In this document: in pieces, positions 45,557 to 54,326 of the stretch
Position numbering within the stretch: the stretch's first letter is position 1
How the letters are laid out: every line of letters begins with the position of its first letter
DNA from: JBECKR01 sp040235415
Lineage (GTDB): Bacteria > Acidobacteriota > Polarisedimenticolia > Polarisedimenticolales > Polarisedimenticolaceae
Length of the DNA: 64,000 bases
Assembly: GCA_040235415.1 (NCBI GenBank)
Contig: JBECKR010000278.1
Span: 1-64,000 of the forward strand
Reading direction: 5' to 3'
Translations under genes and position numbers: made by a program
The notes under the pieces: model-generated
What the model was told of the DNA's origin: nothing
The model's database searches: none
Seen by the model: only the letters and a program-made list of their open reading frames with translations

Positions 45557-48364
45557 CTACGACGAGCCGGACGGACCGGTGGCACGGTCGAGCGTGTCGA
45601 GGACGCCCTGGATGTCTTTGTTGTCCACCGTCAGCGCCTCGTCTTCCTTGCCGGCCGCGTCATTGGCGGTTTGTGCTGCCGCCTCCGCGTTCCGGGCCTC
45701 GAGCTTGCGCCTGACCTCGTCGATCCTGTCTTTCCAGAGCGCGTCCCTGGCTTTCAGCTCGATCTTGTGCGACTCGATGAGGGAGAGGAGCTTCTTCTCG
45801 TACTCCGCGGTGCGCGCGATCAGTGCGTCGCGATGCTCGCCGGCCAGCTCACTGGCCCTGGCGTCGTCTTCCTCACGCCGGGCCCGCAGCGTCTTCTCGT
45901 GTTGTCGCGTCAGCTCTTCGACCCGCGCCTTCCACTCGTCGACCTTCGTCTTCCACTCCCCACGACGACCGGAGTCCAGCTCCTCGTTCGCCTTCCTGTG
46001 CGCCAACCGTTCGGCGTCCAGCGCGCGTTCGTGGGCGCTCTTCAGCTCGTCGAGCTCCTCGCGATGTCGTCCGCGCTCCTCCTCGAGTCCGGCCTCGAAT
46101 TCGGCCCGGAGTCGTTCTCGTTCTCGTTCGACCGCCGCCTCGTGCTCGCGCTGCTGCCGCTCTCGCTCCTGTTCCTGTCGTGTCGTCACGTCCGCGACAC
46201 GCGCCTTCCACTCGGCGACGTTCGCGTTCGACTCGCCGTGATGGCTGGCGACCAGCCTCTCGATCGCCTTCCTGTGCGCTTCCCGTTCGGCGTCCAGCGC
46301 GCGTTGGTGGGTGCGCTTCAGCTCGTCGAGCCCCTCGCGATGTCGCCCGCGCTCCTCCTCAAGTCCGGCCTCGAATTCGGCCCGGAGTCGCTCGCGTTCT
46401 CGTTCGACCGCCGCCTCGTGCTCGCGCTGCTGCCGCTCTCGCTCCTGCTCGTGCCGGCTGTTCAGGTCCACGACCCGGGTCTTGCACTCGGCGACGCTCG
46501 CATTCAGCGCTTCGTGGTGGCTGGCGGCCAGCTCGTCGAGCTCCGCCCGGTGTCGTTTCTTCTCCTCCTCGCGCTCGGTCTCGAATTCGGCCCGAAGCCG
46601 TTCGCGTTCTCGCTCGACCGCCGCCTCGTGCTCGCGCTGCTGCCGCTCTCGCTCCTGCTCGTGCCGGCTGTTCAGGTCCACGACCCGGGTGTTGCACTCG
46701 GCGACGCTCGCATTCAGCGCTTCCTGGTGGCTGGCGGCCAGCTCGTCGATCGCCTTGCCGTGCGCCTCGCGATCGACGTCGAGCGCCCGTTCGTGGGCGC
46801 TGTTCAGCTCGTCGAGCTCCGCCCGGTGTCGTTTTTTCTCCTCCTCGCGCTCGGCTTCGAATTCGGCCCGAAGCCGTTCGCTCTGCTGCGCCATCGCGGT
46901 CTCGTTCTTCTTCCGCTCCCGTTCCCGTTCCAGATGGTGTAGACGCAGAAGTCCCCGGAGCTTCCCGTCGCGGTCGACGCGTTCCGCTTCGACGGTCGCA
47001 TCCCGGGCAGCGGTCAGCTCCTCGATCTTCCGAAGGGACTCGTGCCGCTGGTTCTCGAGGGCGGCCGCATGGGTCTGCTCGAGCTGCAGGCGGTGCTCTT
47101 CTTGGCGCTTCTCCAGTGCCTGGATCGTTCGCTCCCACTCCTGGTGCCGTGTCTCGAGCTCGGAGCGATGCCGCGCGGCGAGCTTCGCCAACTCGAGGTG
47201 CCGCGTTTCACGCTCCGCCACGACGGCCCGCTCGTGATCCGCCAAGAGGGCTTCCTGGGCTCGGCGATGCGCGTCCCGTTCGACGTTCAATGTCTTGGCA
47301 TGCGTGGCGCGAAGGTCGTCGAGCTGGAGGCGATGGCCCCGCGCCTGGTCCTGCAGCAGGGCCTGTTTCGCCTCGGCGTGAGCGGCCTGCGATGCCTCGA
47401 CTCGGGCCGCGTGCTCGGCGCGCAACGCGCCCAGCCCGCGCTCGTGCTCCTCGGCATCCGCGCCTCGCCGCGCTTCCGACTCGAGCCAGCGTTCCTTCGC
47501 GGCGTCCCGCTCGCGCGCGGTCTCGACGACCTTCCCGGCGGCATCGAGCAGCCCGGCCTGCAACGTGGCGATCTTCCGACGGCACTCGTGAACGGTCCTG
47601 CGGAGCGCCGCGGCTTCCCGCTCGCGGTTGCGAACATCGCTCGCGAGCTTCAAGTACTCGTCGGCAAACGGAGAGCTGCTGGAGGCGCGCTGCATGGTCT
47701 GGAGCTCGTGCCGCAGGTGCTCGACCTCTTCCTGAAGGCGATCGAAGTCCCGCGGGGGCTCCGGTCGCGGGTCGCCGGAGACGGGCTCCGAGTCCAGTGC
47801 GGATCGTGGCAGTCCCAGAGCTTGCAGTATCCTGGCGACGTCGTCGTCGTGCGGCCGTCCTCCCGGGCCCGCGTCCGCCGCATCGGCACCCTCTTCGGCC
47901 CCGGCGAGATCTTCGGGGTCGCCCGTCGGCTGCGAAGCGAAACCTGCGCGGTCGCGTCGCGACAGTGCCGAGATCTCCGAGACGTCGAAGTCGAGGTCGA
48001 GCAGGACGTTCGCGGTCGCGAGGATCGCGGCCGCGCTCGTCTCGCGCTTGTCAAGGTAGGCGTCGGCGTGGATCGTCAGCTTCTGGTGCTGCAGAAACTC
48101 GGCCTTCGGAACGGTGGAGGTCGCGAGCACCACCGGGATCGATCGGATTCGTTTCTTGACCTCGGTAAAGAGAGAGAAGCCGGCATTCCGCGGGCGCTCC
48201 ACGGCCAGGAACACGATGTCGGGGCGATGCGCGTCGAGGTACTTCAACGCCGCCCGGCGCCCCGAGATCGCGTCGATCTCGAAACCGTGCGGTGCGAGCG
48301 CTCGACGCACTTCGCCCAGGAAGTCCTCGTCGTTGTCCATCACGACTACGCGATGCGCGGCCAC
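45557..48364 (-). CDS. FrzS/AglZ-like pseudo-receiver with long coiled coil
   Basis: This 935-residue protein begins with a response-regulator receiver fold (about 6-120). RVVVMDNDED gives the acidic pocket, but the phospho-acceptor position reads DIVFLAVERP, with Ala where Asp is expected, so it cannot be phosphorylated normally. A long Glu/Arg/His-rich coiled coil follows (about 215-900). FrzS and AglZ of Myxococcus, which organise polar motility machinery, have exactly this plan including the Ala substitution. A scaffolding or polarity role is inferred. The GTG at 48364 has GGAG seven bases upstream and places the receiver at the N-terminus. The open frame to 48697 has no family similarity. 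It is divergent from the paralogue pair at 48704. Confidence 0.8.
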   Translation of the reverse strand: MAAHRVVVMDNDEDFLGEVRRALAPHGFEIDAISGRRAALKYLDAHRPDIVFLAVERPRNAGFSLFTEVKKRIRSIPVVLATSTVPKAEFLQHQKLTIHADAYLDKRETSAAAILATANVLLDLDFDVSEISALSRRDRAGFASQPTGDPEDLAGAEEGADAADAGPGGRPHDDDVARILQALGLPRSALDSEPVSGDPRPEPPRDFDRLQEEVEHLRHELQTMQRASSSSPFADEYLKLASDVRNREREAAALRRTVHECRRKIATLQAGLLDAAGKVVETARERDAAKERWLESEARRGADAEEHERGLGALRAEHAARVEASQAAHAEAKQALLQDQARGHRLQLDDLRATHAKTLNVERDAHRRAQEALLADHERAVVAERETRHLELAKLAARHRSELETRHQEWERTIQALEKRQEEHRLQLEQTHAAALENQRHESLRKIEELTAARDATVEAERVDRDGKLRGLLRLHHLERERERKKNETAMAQQSERLRAEFEAEREEEKKRHRAELDELNSAHERALDVDREAHGKAIDELAASHQEALNASVAECNTRVVDLNSRHEQERERQQREHEAAVERERERLRAEFETEREEEKKRHRAELDELAASHHEALNASVAECKTRVVDLNSRHEQERERQQREHEAAVERERERLRAEFEAGLEEERGRHREGLDELKRTHQRALDAEREAHRKAIERLVASHHGESNANVAEWKARVADVTTRQEQERERQQREHEAAVERERERLRAEFEAGLEEERGRHREELDELKSAHERALDAERLAHRKANEELDSGRRGEWKTKVDEWKARVEELTRQHEKTLRARREEDDARASELAGEHRDALIARTAEYEKKLLSLIESHKIELKARDALWKDRIDEVRRKLEARNAEAAAQTANDAAGKEDEALTVDNKDIQGVLDTLDRATGPSGSS
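46391..46539 (+). repeat. Internal DNA repeat in the coiled-coil gene, copy 1
   Basis: These 149 bases recur at 46601-46749, a spacing of 210 bases or 70 codons (ten heptads), with only a handful of mismatches. They encode HEQERERQQREHEAAVERERER and neighbouring heptads. This is recent in-frame duplication that lengthens the coiled coil. Confidence 0.7.
46601..46749 (+). repeat. Internal DNA repeat in the coiled-coil gene, copy 2
   Basis: Near-identical partner of 46391-46539. Less similar copies lie further left, around 46090-46200. Confidence 0.7.
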
Positions 48365-48703
48365 AGGGCGACTCCGGATCGGCACATCGGTTCTACCCGT
48401 ACACGCGATGCTGTCCTCGCCGTAGCCTGGCCGGCGGACGTCGTTGGGCCGATTCCGAGGCCGATTGGGCTCCTGCGGGCGAGAGCGGCTCGACCGGCGG
48501 AAACCCGTATTCGAATTTGGTTCTCGTACCCCCGTTGTCAACCGCTCGCACGACGGATTCGCCCCTTCTCGAACGTTTTCCGGTCGGGCCGGTTCCCGCT
48601 TGACAACCGTTTTTCGGCGCCTAAGTTTGGCTAGGCTCGATTTCGTAACGCCACCGGAGGACCGATCCGAGGGGGTCGGCCGCGAGGGAGGAGGCAATCA
48701 GGC
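48365..48703 (+). other. Divergent intergenic region of the pseudo-receiver/paralogue locus
   Basis: These 339 bases separate the pseudo-receiver gene from the paralogue operon. The plus-strand promoter at 48600 is the only recognised element. No minus-strand promoter is clear. Confidence 0.4.
48600..48627 (+). promoter_or_regulatory. Probable promoter of the paralogue operon
   Basis: A consensus TTGACA (48600-48605) is followed after 16 bases by TAAGTT (48622-48627), a weak -10 box. A leader of about 70 bases with GGGAGGAGG precedes the ATG at 48704. Confidence 0.5.
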
Positions 48704-49417
48704 ATGGCCACCCAAAGCGTCGAAAACGTTCCGAAAAGCGACTTCGGCTCGATCTGGAAGCAGTCTTCCGTTCTGGACGTCGAGAACAAGCTTCTGCAGC
48801 AGATCATGGCCGCACGCACGCCCGAAGCGGCGGAAGCGTCGATCTCCTACGCGCGATTCCTGCGTCTCGCGGGTCTCGATACCGAGAACTACCCTCTCTT
48901 CCTCAAGATGCTCGAGATCGAGAACCACTGGGTCCTGGACGAGCTGATCGGGCCGAGCGACCCCTTCCTCTTGCTGTCCACGATCCCTCCGAATCGGTTC
49001 CTGGCGGAGAAGGCGTTCCACCTCCTGACGCGTTGGCAGCCGGGCGGGATCTATCCGAAGACGCTGGCGATCGTGCTCGGCGTGCTGCAGAACACGTACA
49101 GCTCGCCGAAGGACGGCTACAAGATCTACCCGCTGTCGGTGGCCGACGTCGACAACCTGGGAAAGCACCTGGAGAAGAGCCGGGGTCAGAACGAGCCGCG
49201 CAATCGCTGCATTCTCGACATCCTCGATCGCGTGGGATCGCTCGAGGGCCTGTATTGGGACGACTCGATCGAGCAGGTCGCGAGACAGGCGCTACGAATC
49301 CGCACCAATTTCTTCGACAACACGAAGATCTTGGAGGAGTGCATTCCGCAGGTTCTTCTCGTACGTGGCGACTACGTCAAGGAAGAAGTCGCTCCGCGTC
49401 GAGTCTTCCAGGGCTGA
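48704..49417 (+). CDS. Unrecognised protein, first of two tandem paralogues
   Basis: I do not recognise this 237-residue family. It is soluble and probably helical, with no signal peptide or membrane segment. Conserved blocks shared with the next gene are EASISYARFL, FLKMLEIENHWVLDELIG, DPFLLLS, LLTRWQPGGIYPKTL, LGVLQNTYSSPKDGYKI, GKHLEK, RNRCILDILDRV and IPQVLLV. The absence of catalytic-looking Asp/His/Cys clusters suggests a structural or binding role. GGGAGGAGG lies just upstream of the ATG, and a TTGACA promoter is about 100 bases upstream. It is divergent from the FrzS/AglZ-like gene, so a shared role in cell polarity or motility is possible (inference). Confidence 0.7.
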   Translation: MATQSVENVPKSDFGSIWKQSSVLDVENKLLQQIMAARTPEAAEASISYARFLRLAGLDTENYPLFLKMLEIENHWVLDELIGPSDPFLLLSTIPPNRFLAEKAFHLLTRWQPGGIYPKTLAIVLGVLQNTYSSPKDGYKIYPLSVADVDNLGKHLEKSRGQNEPRNRCILDILDRVGSLEGLYWDDSIEQVARQALRIRTNFFDNTKILEECIPQVLLVRGDYVKEEVAPRRVFQG

Positions 49418-49427
49418 GGAGTTGACC

Positions 49428-50234
49428 ATGAGCGAAGCCGCACTGAGCCACAAGATCGAAGAGTTTCGCGCAAGAGCGACTCCACCGGACCACGACATCT
49501 TCGAGATCGAGAGCAAGCTGCTCCAGGGGATCTTCGGTTGTCGGAGCCAGGAAGCGGTCGAAGCGTCGATCACGTACGCCCGTTTCCTCAACAGTGTCGG
49601 AATCACCCCCGACAACTACGTCGTGTTCCTCAAGATGCTCGATGTCGCCAACCACTGGGTGATCGACGCCCTCATCGGCGACCGGGATCCGTTCCTCCTG
49701 CTCTCGGCCGTGCAGCCCAACAAGCTGATCGTCGAGCGATGCCTCGCGATGCTGACGCGGTGGCACAAGGGGGGGATCTACAACAAGAACCTCTCCGTCA
49801 TCATGGGCGTGCTGCAGTCGGTGTTCAGCTCGCCACGCCAGGGATACCGTATCTGCCCGTTGACGATCGCCGACACCAACGCCATCGGGAAGCATCTCGA
49901 CAAGGAAAAGGGACAGGACTGGCCGCTGAACCGCGCCATCCTGGAGGTGCTGGAGAAGGTCGCCGAGCTCGAGGATTCGGGCGACTCCGAGGTCGAAGAG
50001 GTCGCCATCCACGCTTCGGCGATCCGCAACGCCTTCTTCGACGACCGCAAGAGGATGGAGAACGTCATCCCTCCGGTGCTGCTGGTCACGGTCTCCGATC
50101 GTGAAGAGATCGCTCCTCGCAACGAGGCCAAGGTCCTGCGCATGCGGAATCAGAGCGTGACGAGCCAACCTCCCAAGCGGGCCAGAAAGAAGGTGGAGAC
50201 GACCTCCACCGGCAGGCGCAAGAAGCGTAAGTGA
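49428..50234 (+). CDS. Unrecognised protein, second of two tandem paralogues
   Basis: This 268-residue paralogue of the preceding protein shares EASITYARFL, NYVVFLKMLDVANHWVIDALIG, DPFLLLSAVQPN, LTRWHKGGIYNKNL, GVLQSVFSSPRQGYRI, GKHLDKEKGQ and IPPVLLV over its whole core. It adds a basic C-terminal tail of about 35 residues (RARKKVETTSTGRRKKRK) that could bind nucleic acid, membrane or a partner. The ATG at 49428 is preceded by GAGGAG and lies ten bases after the previous stop. The longer frame from 49365 overlaps the first gene. The pair looks like an old duplication that has diverged, perhaps to form a heteromer. Confidence 0.7.
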   Translation: MSEAALSHKIEEFRARATPPDHDIFEIESKLLQGIFGCRSQEAVEASITYARFLNSVGITPDNYVVFLKMLDVANHWVIDALIGDRDPFLLLSAVQPNKLIVERCLAMLTRWHKGGIYNKNLSVIMGVLQSVFSSPRQGYRICPLTIADTNAIGKHLDKEKGQDWPLNRAILEVLEKVAELEDSGDSEVEEVAIHASAIRNAFFDDRKRMENVIPPVLLVTVSDREEIAPRNEAKVLRMRNQSVTSQPPKRARKKVETTSTGRRKKRK

Positions 50235-50265
50235 GCCACGCCGGCGGGTCCGCCGGAGTGCCGCC

Positions 50266-50457
50266 ATGAGCTCATCGCGAAGCGAGGCCAGGTCCAAGGC
50301 GAAGAAGCCGAAGAGGCGTCGCCTGGACCTGACCTCGGAAGAGGCCGCGGTGGCCCTCGCCGCGTGCAAGCGCTACCGCCAGTCGATCCCGACGTACCTG
50401 GCCGCGTGGCGCGACGAGCTGGACCGCGTCGACGCCGTCATCCGGAAGCTGTCCTAG
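50266..50457 (+). CDS. Small basic protein at the end of the paralogue operon
   Basis: This 63-residue protein has a Lys/Arg-rich N-terminus (SEARSKAKKPKRRRLDL) and a helical C-terminal half (EEAAVALAACKRYRQSIPTYLAAWRDELDRVDAVI). No family is recognised. GGAG lies seven bases before the ATG, and it follows the second paralogue after 31 bases, which include a CCGGCGG/CCGCCGG hairpin. Its basic character matches the basic tail of the preceding protein. The next gene is convergent, 30 bases away. Confidence 0.55.
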   Translation: MSSSRSEARSKAKKPKRRRLDLTSEEAAVALAACKRYRQSIPTYLAAWRDELDRVDAVIRKLS

Positions 50458-50487
50458 CCGCGGTCGAGCCGTGGTGCGCGCCGCTCT

Positions 50488-52137
50488 TCAGGGCTTCGCG
50501 CCGAGCTTGGCGAGCATCGCGACCGCGTTCTCGTTCGTCGGGTCGAGCTCCAGCGACTTCCGGTAGTACGCGATCGCCCTCGCGGTATCGCCGCGGTTCA
50601 TCCACGCCTCCGCGAGCGAGTCCCACGCGTTCCACGACTTAGGAAAGGCCTCGGTGTTGATCTCGAGGACCGCCACGGCGGCGTCGAGCCGCTTCTTCGC
50701 CATCATCTCGTAGCCGAGCAGGTTCACTTCGTTCTCGAAGCTCGCGTACCTGTGCCGCGGATCGGCTCGATACCGCCTCGCGATCTCACGGATGGTTTCC
50801 TGGTCCGCCTTGCCGGAGACGACGGCCGATCGGAGCCGCTCGGCGAGCGACGGCTCGGAGGAAGCGGTCAGCGCGGCTTCCAGCACCGGGTCGCGGCCGT
50901 TGCGATAGTCGTCTCCGCTCATGTCGACCGCGATGTCGGGGGCGAGCCAAGGGTCCTTGATCCGCTCGTCGATGTCCTGCCACCAGACCGTCGCCGCGTA
51001 GGGCGCGATCCCGCTGTTGGGCAGCTTGACCGGGACGGCGTCGCCGAACTGGTTCGGCGACGATCCCGTGGGCTCGCCGACGAAGATCGCGTCGGTCCAC
51101 TTCTTGAGCCAGTCAACGGTGTTCTGCGCCGCGGAGAACGTGTGCCGGCCGATCAGGACGTAGACCTTGCCCCGGGGGTTCAGCTTCGGGGACCGCAGGA
51201 TCCCCTTGATGATCGGAGGCGGGAGGTAGTTGTTCCCACCGCCGTTGTTGCGCATGTCGAGCACCATGCGGTCCACGTCGTGGGACGCGACGAAAGCGAA
51301 GATACCCCGGAAGTAGTCGGCGAGCGTCTGGTCGGTCTTGTCCTGGACGGCGTTGAACTGGACGTAGAGCGCGCGCCGGTCCGGCAGGTAGACGTGCCAG
51401 AACGAGTTCGCGCGATCCTGCTGCCACAGCATCGGCTCGTCCCCGGACGCGTCGACCCATCCGGCGGGGAGCTCGGACGTGTGCCGCTCGTCCTCCGAGA
51501 CCGTTTCCGGGGTGAGGTCCACGGTGATCCGCCTACCGTCCTTCTCGACCGTGAGCGGGGTGTGCTCGACGTCGTCGGTCAGGCCGAGCGCGGCGACGAC
51601 CTCCGCCGTCTCGAGGCGCCACGGAGCGGTCAGCTTCGACCACATCGGGTTGTCCCGGCCGTCGACGGCCGACGCCGCGTCGAGCGCGGTCGCGGCGGTG
51701 GCGTTCCCCAGCGTGACGACCTTCCCCCCGACGGCCTCCGCGTACCGCGGATCGGCGGCGCGGACGTAGAGCCCGTCCGAGAACAGGTAGAACGCGACGG
51801 GGTACCGCCGGAAGGAGATCGGAGGATCGTAGAACGAGTGGAAGCAGGTGTGGCCGTCACCGATCATGGCGACGAGCTTCGAGATCTCCACGATGATCCC
51901 GGCGCGATCGAGAGACGGGATGCGCTGATCGAGCCGCCGGATCGCGGCCTCCCACTCGGAGCGAGATACCGCGTGGAAGGCGTTGCGATGGACTTTCGGG
52001 AGCTCGGTCGCGAGGTAGTGCAGGTCCCCCCGCCACTGCTCGGCGGTCAGGGGCTTCGGCGCTTCCTGCGCGCCGAGGGCGAGCGACGCCGCGACGGCGC
52101 CGGCGGCGCACGCGCCGAGGGACGTTCGCATCCGCAT
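50488..52137 (-). CDS. Exported S41-family peptidase-like protein with TPR
   Basis: This 549-residue protein has a signal peptide (LGACAAGAVAASLALGA) and an S41 (C-terminal processing peptidase/tricorn-like) fold. LVAMIGDGHTCFHSF resembles the family's early GDGHT motif. VLDMRNNGGGNNYL is the substrate-strand motif, and GRHTFSAAQNTVDWL carries the expected nucleophile Ser. The C-terminus (about 440-549) has TPR-like repeats ending AIAYYRKSLELDPTNENAVAML. It probably cleaves or binds peptides in the periplasm. TAGGAGG lies four bases before the ATG at 52137. The open frame up to 52323 is not part of the protein. Confidence 0.82.
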   Translation of the reverse strand: MRMRTSLGACAAGAVAASLALGAQEAPKPLTAEQWRGDLHYLATELPKVHRNAFHAVSRSEWEAAIRRLDQRIPSLDRAGIIVEISKLVAMIGDGHTCFHSFYDPPISFRRYPVAFYLFSDGLYVRAADPRYAEAVGGKVVTLGNATAATALDAASAVDGRDNPMWSKLTAPWRLETAEVVAALGLTDDVEHTPLTVEKDGRRITVDLTPETVSEDERHTSELPAGWVDASGDEPMLWQQDRANSFWHVYLPDRRALYVQFNAVQDKTDQTLADYFRGIFAFVASHDVDRMVLDMRNNGGGNNYLPPPIIKGILRSPKLNPRGKVYVLIGRHTFSAAQNTVDWLKKWTDAIFVGEPTGSSPNQFGDAVPVKLPNSGIAPYAATVWWQDIDERIKDPWLAPDIAVDMSGDDYRNGRDPVLEAALTASSEPSLAERLRSAVVSGKADQETIREIARRYRADPRHRYASFENEVNLLGYEMMAKKRLDAAVAVLEINTEAFPKSWNAWDSLAEAWMNRGDTARAIAYYRKSLELDPTNENAVAMLAKLGAKP

Positions 52138-52341
52138 GGGGCCTCCTACGGGGCGGAGAATCCGAGGATCCGGCTCCGGTGCACTCCGAGAGAACGCGCC
52201 CGGCGCTCCGAGAGTTGCATCGGGTCCTTCCGTCGCCGCGATCCGACCGGGCGGCGCTCGCGGTCCGTCCCCCGCGACCTGCTTCCGCTCGATACGCCGC
52301 AGCGTTGCCGTGCGGCACGCCACCGACGCGGGCGGGTCACG

Positions 52342-52677
52342 TCAATCGGGCGACGAACGGCGCTCCACGGTCGACGGCTCCAGGCGTGCGACGACGGCCC
52401 GGAACCGGGAATCGTCCCGGAGCGGGACCCACTCGGCGTCCGTCAGGACGCTGCGATCGATCCAGCCGAGATCGACCGCGCGGGCGGGATGCTCGAGCGC
52501 CTCGTCGGTCCGGCCGCGGGAGACGGCCAGGTACGCGAGGTGTTGGTGCGACGCGCCGACGTGAGGGTGCGCGTCGCCGAGGACACGGGCGTCGATCAAC
52601 GGTCGATCCGCGAAGTCGGCGTCCAACGCGTCGATCGTCCGGGCGAGGATGTGCTCGTCCAGCATGTCCAGAGCCAA
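52342..52677 (-). pseudogene. Remnant of a TPR-type kinase gene
   Basis: The frame reads ALDADFADRPLIDARV, typical of the segment just after the membrane helix in Pkn-TPR kinases. It is joined within a few residues to HPHVGASHQHLAYLAVSRGRTDEALEHPARAVDLGW and RDDSRFRAVVARLEP, typical of the extreme C-terminus of such proteins. The kinase domain and the middle TPRs are missing. It is probably the product of a large internal deletion. No start or ribosome-binding site is evident. Confidence 0.5.
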
Positions 52678-52774
52678 CCCGGCCGAATCCAGGTCGGCGA
52701 CGAGCGTGCGGAACCGCCCGCCCGCACGCGCGCGCTGAGCCGGGGCGGCGGGGGACGACGCTCCCGCCCCCGAC

Positions 52775-53107
52775 CTAGCGGCCGTACCGCCCCGAGCCGT
52801 AGGCGCCCTCTCCGTACGTGCGATAGACGACCGGGAGAGGCGTGGGGCGTTCGGAGGTGCCGGTCTTCGTGTCGAAGTGCGTCGGGCCGTCCGTGCTCGA
52901 GACGGCGTTGTGCTCGACGCCGCCGCCGGTCGCGGCTTGCGGCTCGAGCCTGGAAGACGTCGACGTGTTCGACGGCACCGCGGGCTCGGGGGCGCTCGAA
53001 CCGCTCCCCGCCGCGCCGGCGATCACCAGGCCCACGCCGAGGAGGACGGCCCCCGCGGTCGCGCACGCCCGTCTCCTCGATCGTCGCGTCGGCCGGTCCG
53101 TCGTCAC
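52775..53107 (-). CDS. Small membrane-anchored or exported protein with Tyr/Gly tail
   Basis: The 110 residues begin with a basic segment (RPTRRSRRRACATAG) and a hydrophobic helix (AVLLGVGLVIAGAAG). A disordered Ser/Thr/Pro-rich region and the tail YGEGAYGSGRYGR follow. No family is recognised. The start is GTG, overlapping the stop of the beta-helix gene (GTGA), so the two are co-translated. The tail resembles that of the small protein at 54327 (YGNGSYGG). The beta-helix gene lies between the two, which suggests a shared sorting, cross-linking or binding function. Confidence 0.55.
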   Translation of the reverse strand: MTTDRPTRRSRRRACATAGAVLLGVGLVIAGAAGSGSSAPEPAVPSNTSTSSRLEPQAATGGGVEHNAVSSTDGPTHFDTKTGTSERPTPLPVVYRTYGEGAYGSGRYGR

Positions 53108-54321
53108 AGGCCCACCACCCGAAACGTCCCGTCGTCGATCTTGGTGACACCGCCCAGGACCGGCAATCCGTTCCGATTGATGAAGTTCGTCGCGATGTTC
53201 TGGAACGTGTTCGTCGCGATCACGGTGCCCCGGACCTCGGGGTCCCCCGTCCCGTCCGGGAGGAACAGCATCCCCTGGTTACAGTCCATGAACGTGTTCC
53301 CGTCGAACGACACCTCCCGGGAGTAGCTCGCGGAACCGTTCTTGAAATGATGGAAGAAGCCGTTGCGGCAGTTGCGGACGAAGTTGCCGGAGACCCTGGC
53401 TCTGGCCGCGTAGTCGAAGAACAGGATGCCCGACACCCAGCCGCCGCGACCGTCGAGATGGTTTTCGGCGACGATCACGTCCTCGGTCTCGCCGACCGTG
53501 ATTCCCTCCAAGCTCTCCGTTCCCGATCCGGCCAGCCGATTCCCCACGACGGTGTAGCCCCGGCAAGGTCCGTCGCCGATGATCCCGACACCGAGGGGAC
53601 AGCCATCGACCGTGTTGTTCGCGATCACGATGTCCTCGTGCGCCGCCGCCCCGCCGTCCGCCGTGAAGCCCAAGGCGCCGTGTCCGTTGGACCCGACGAC
53701 GGTCACGTTCTCGCAGTGGTTGCCGAGGATGCGAACGTGGCGGCACGCGTTCTCGGGCAGGTCCCCGGTCTTGTTCAACCGCACGGCCGAGTAGTCGACG
53801 TCCTGGAAACCGTTCCCGATCACCGTGACGTCCCGGCACCCGGACAGCTGGAACCCCAGGTTGCAGCCGCGCACCGACATGCTCCGGAGCGAGATCGCTC
53901 GACCGTTCGTCACCTGAAGGCAACTGAACGCGGTGACGTCCGAGAACGAGAGGTCCCGCACGGTCAACCCGTCGCCGTTGTCGAAGCGGAATCCCCGGGT
54001 ACGGACCTCGGAAAGGCCGCGGCCGTCTCCGAACAGATGCAGGCCGGACCCCTGAAGGTCGGAAACGACGCGATCGGCCAGGTGATACGTTCCGGCGGGA
54101 GCGTACACCGGCCGGGGCGTGGCGGCGGCCGCCGCGAGCGCCGCCGAGAAGGCGGGGGAATCGTCGGTGGTCCCGTCCCCCGCGGCGCCGAAATCGCGGA
54201 CGTTGTGGACCGCGACGTGGGACTTCAACGCGCCGTTCTCTCGGTGCGCGACGCGCAGGAACTCGTTGAGCACGTCGCCCCACCCGCCGGCGTCGGCGCC
54301 GGGAACCGGAAGACGCGGCAT
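53104..54321 (-). CDS. Right-handed beta-helix protein (pectate-lyase-3 type)
   Basis: This 405-residue protein starts with RLPVPGADAGGWGDVLNEFL, a segment seen before pectate-lyase-superfamily domains. NVRDFGAAGDGTTDDSPAFSAAL (about 40-62) is the pectate_lyase_3 signature. Parallel beta-helix coils then run to the C-terminus (VIGNGFQDVDYSAVRL, VIANNTVDGCPLGVGI, VSFDGNTFMDCNQGM). It has no obvious signal peptide, which is odd for a polysaccharide-binding protein. Its small neighbours carry hydrophobic export-like segments. The order on the minus strand is Tyr/Gly-tailed small protein, beta-helix, Tyr/Gly-tailed small protein. Confidence 0.8.
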   Translation of the reverse strand: MPRLPVPGADAGGWGDVLNEFLRVAHRENGALKSHVAVHNVRDFGAAGDGTTDDSPAFSAALAAAAATPRPVYAPAGTYHLADRVVSDLQGSGLHLFGDGRGLSEVRTRGFRFDNGDGLTVRDLSFSDVTAFSCLQVTNGRAISLRSMSVRGCNLGFQLSGCRDVTVIGNGFQDVDYSAVRLNKTGDLPENACRHVRILGNHCENVTVVGSNGHGALGFTADGGAAAHEDIVIANNTVDGCPLGVGIIGDGPCRGYTVVGNRLAGSGTESLEGITVGETEDVIVAENHLDGRGGWVSGILFFDYAARARVSGNFVRNCRNGFFHHFKNGSASYSREVSFDGNTFMDCNQGMLFLPDGTGDPEVRGTVIATNTFQNIATNFINRNGLPVLGGVTKIDDGTFRVVGL

Positions 54322-54326
54322 GATCG

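Noticed and set aside
45823..48159. Plus-strand frames with Ser/Arg or Leu/Val repeats opposite the coiled-coil gene
   Set aside because: These are complements of heptad-rich codons. The minus strand has a receiver domain, a coiled coil and a ribosome-binding site.
49365..49427. Upstream start of the second paralogue at 49365
   Set aside because: It lies inside the first paralogue gene. The ATG at 49428 has a GAGGAG site and matches the length of the first protein's N-terminus.
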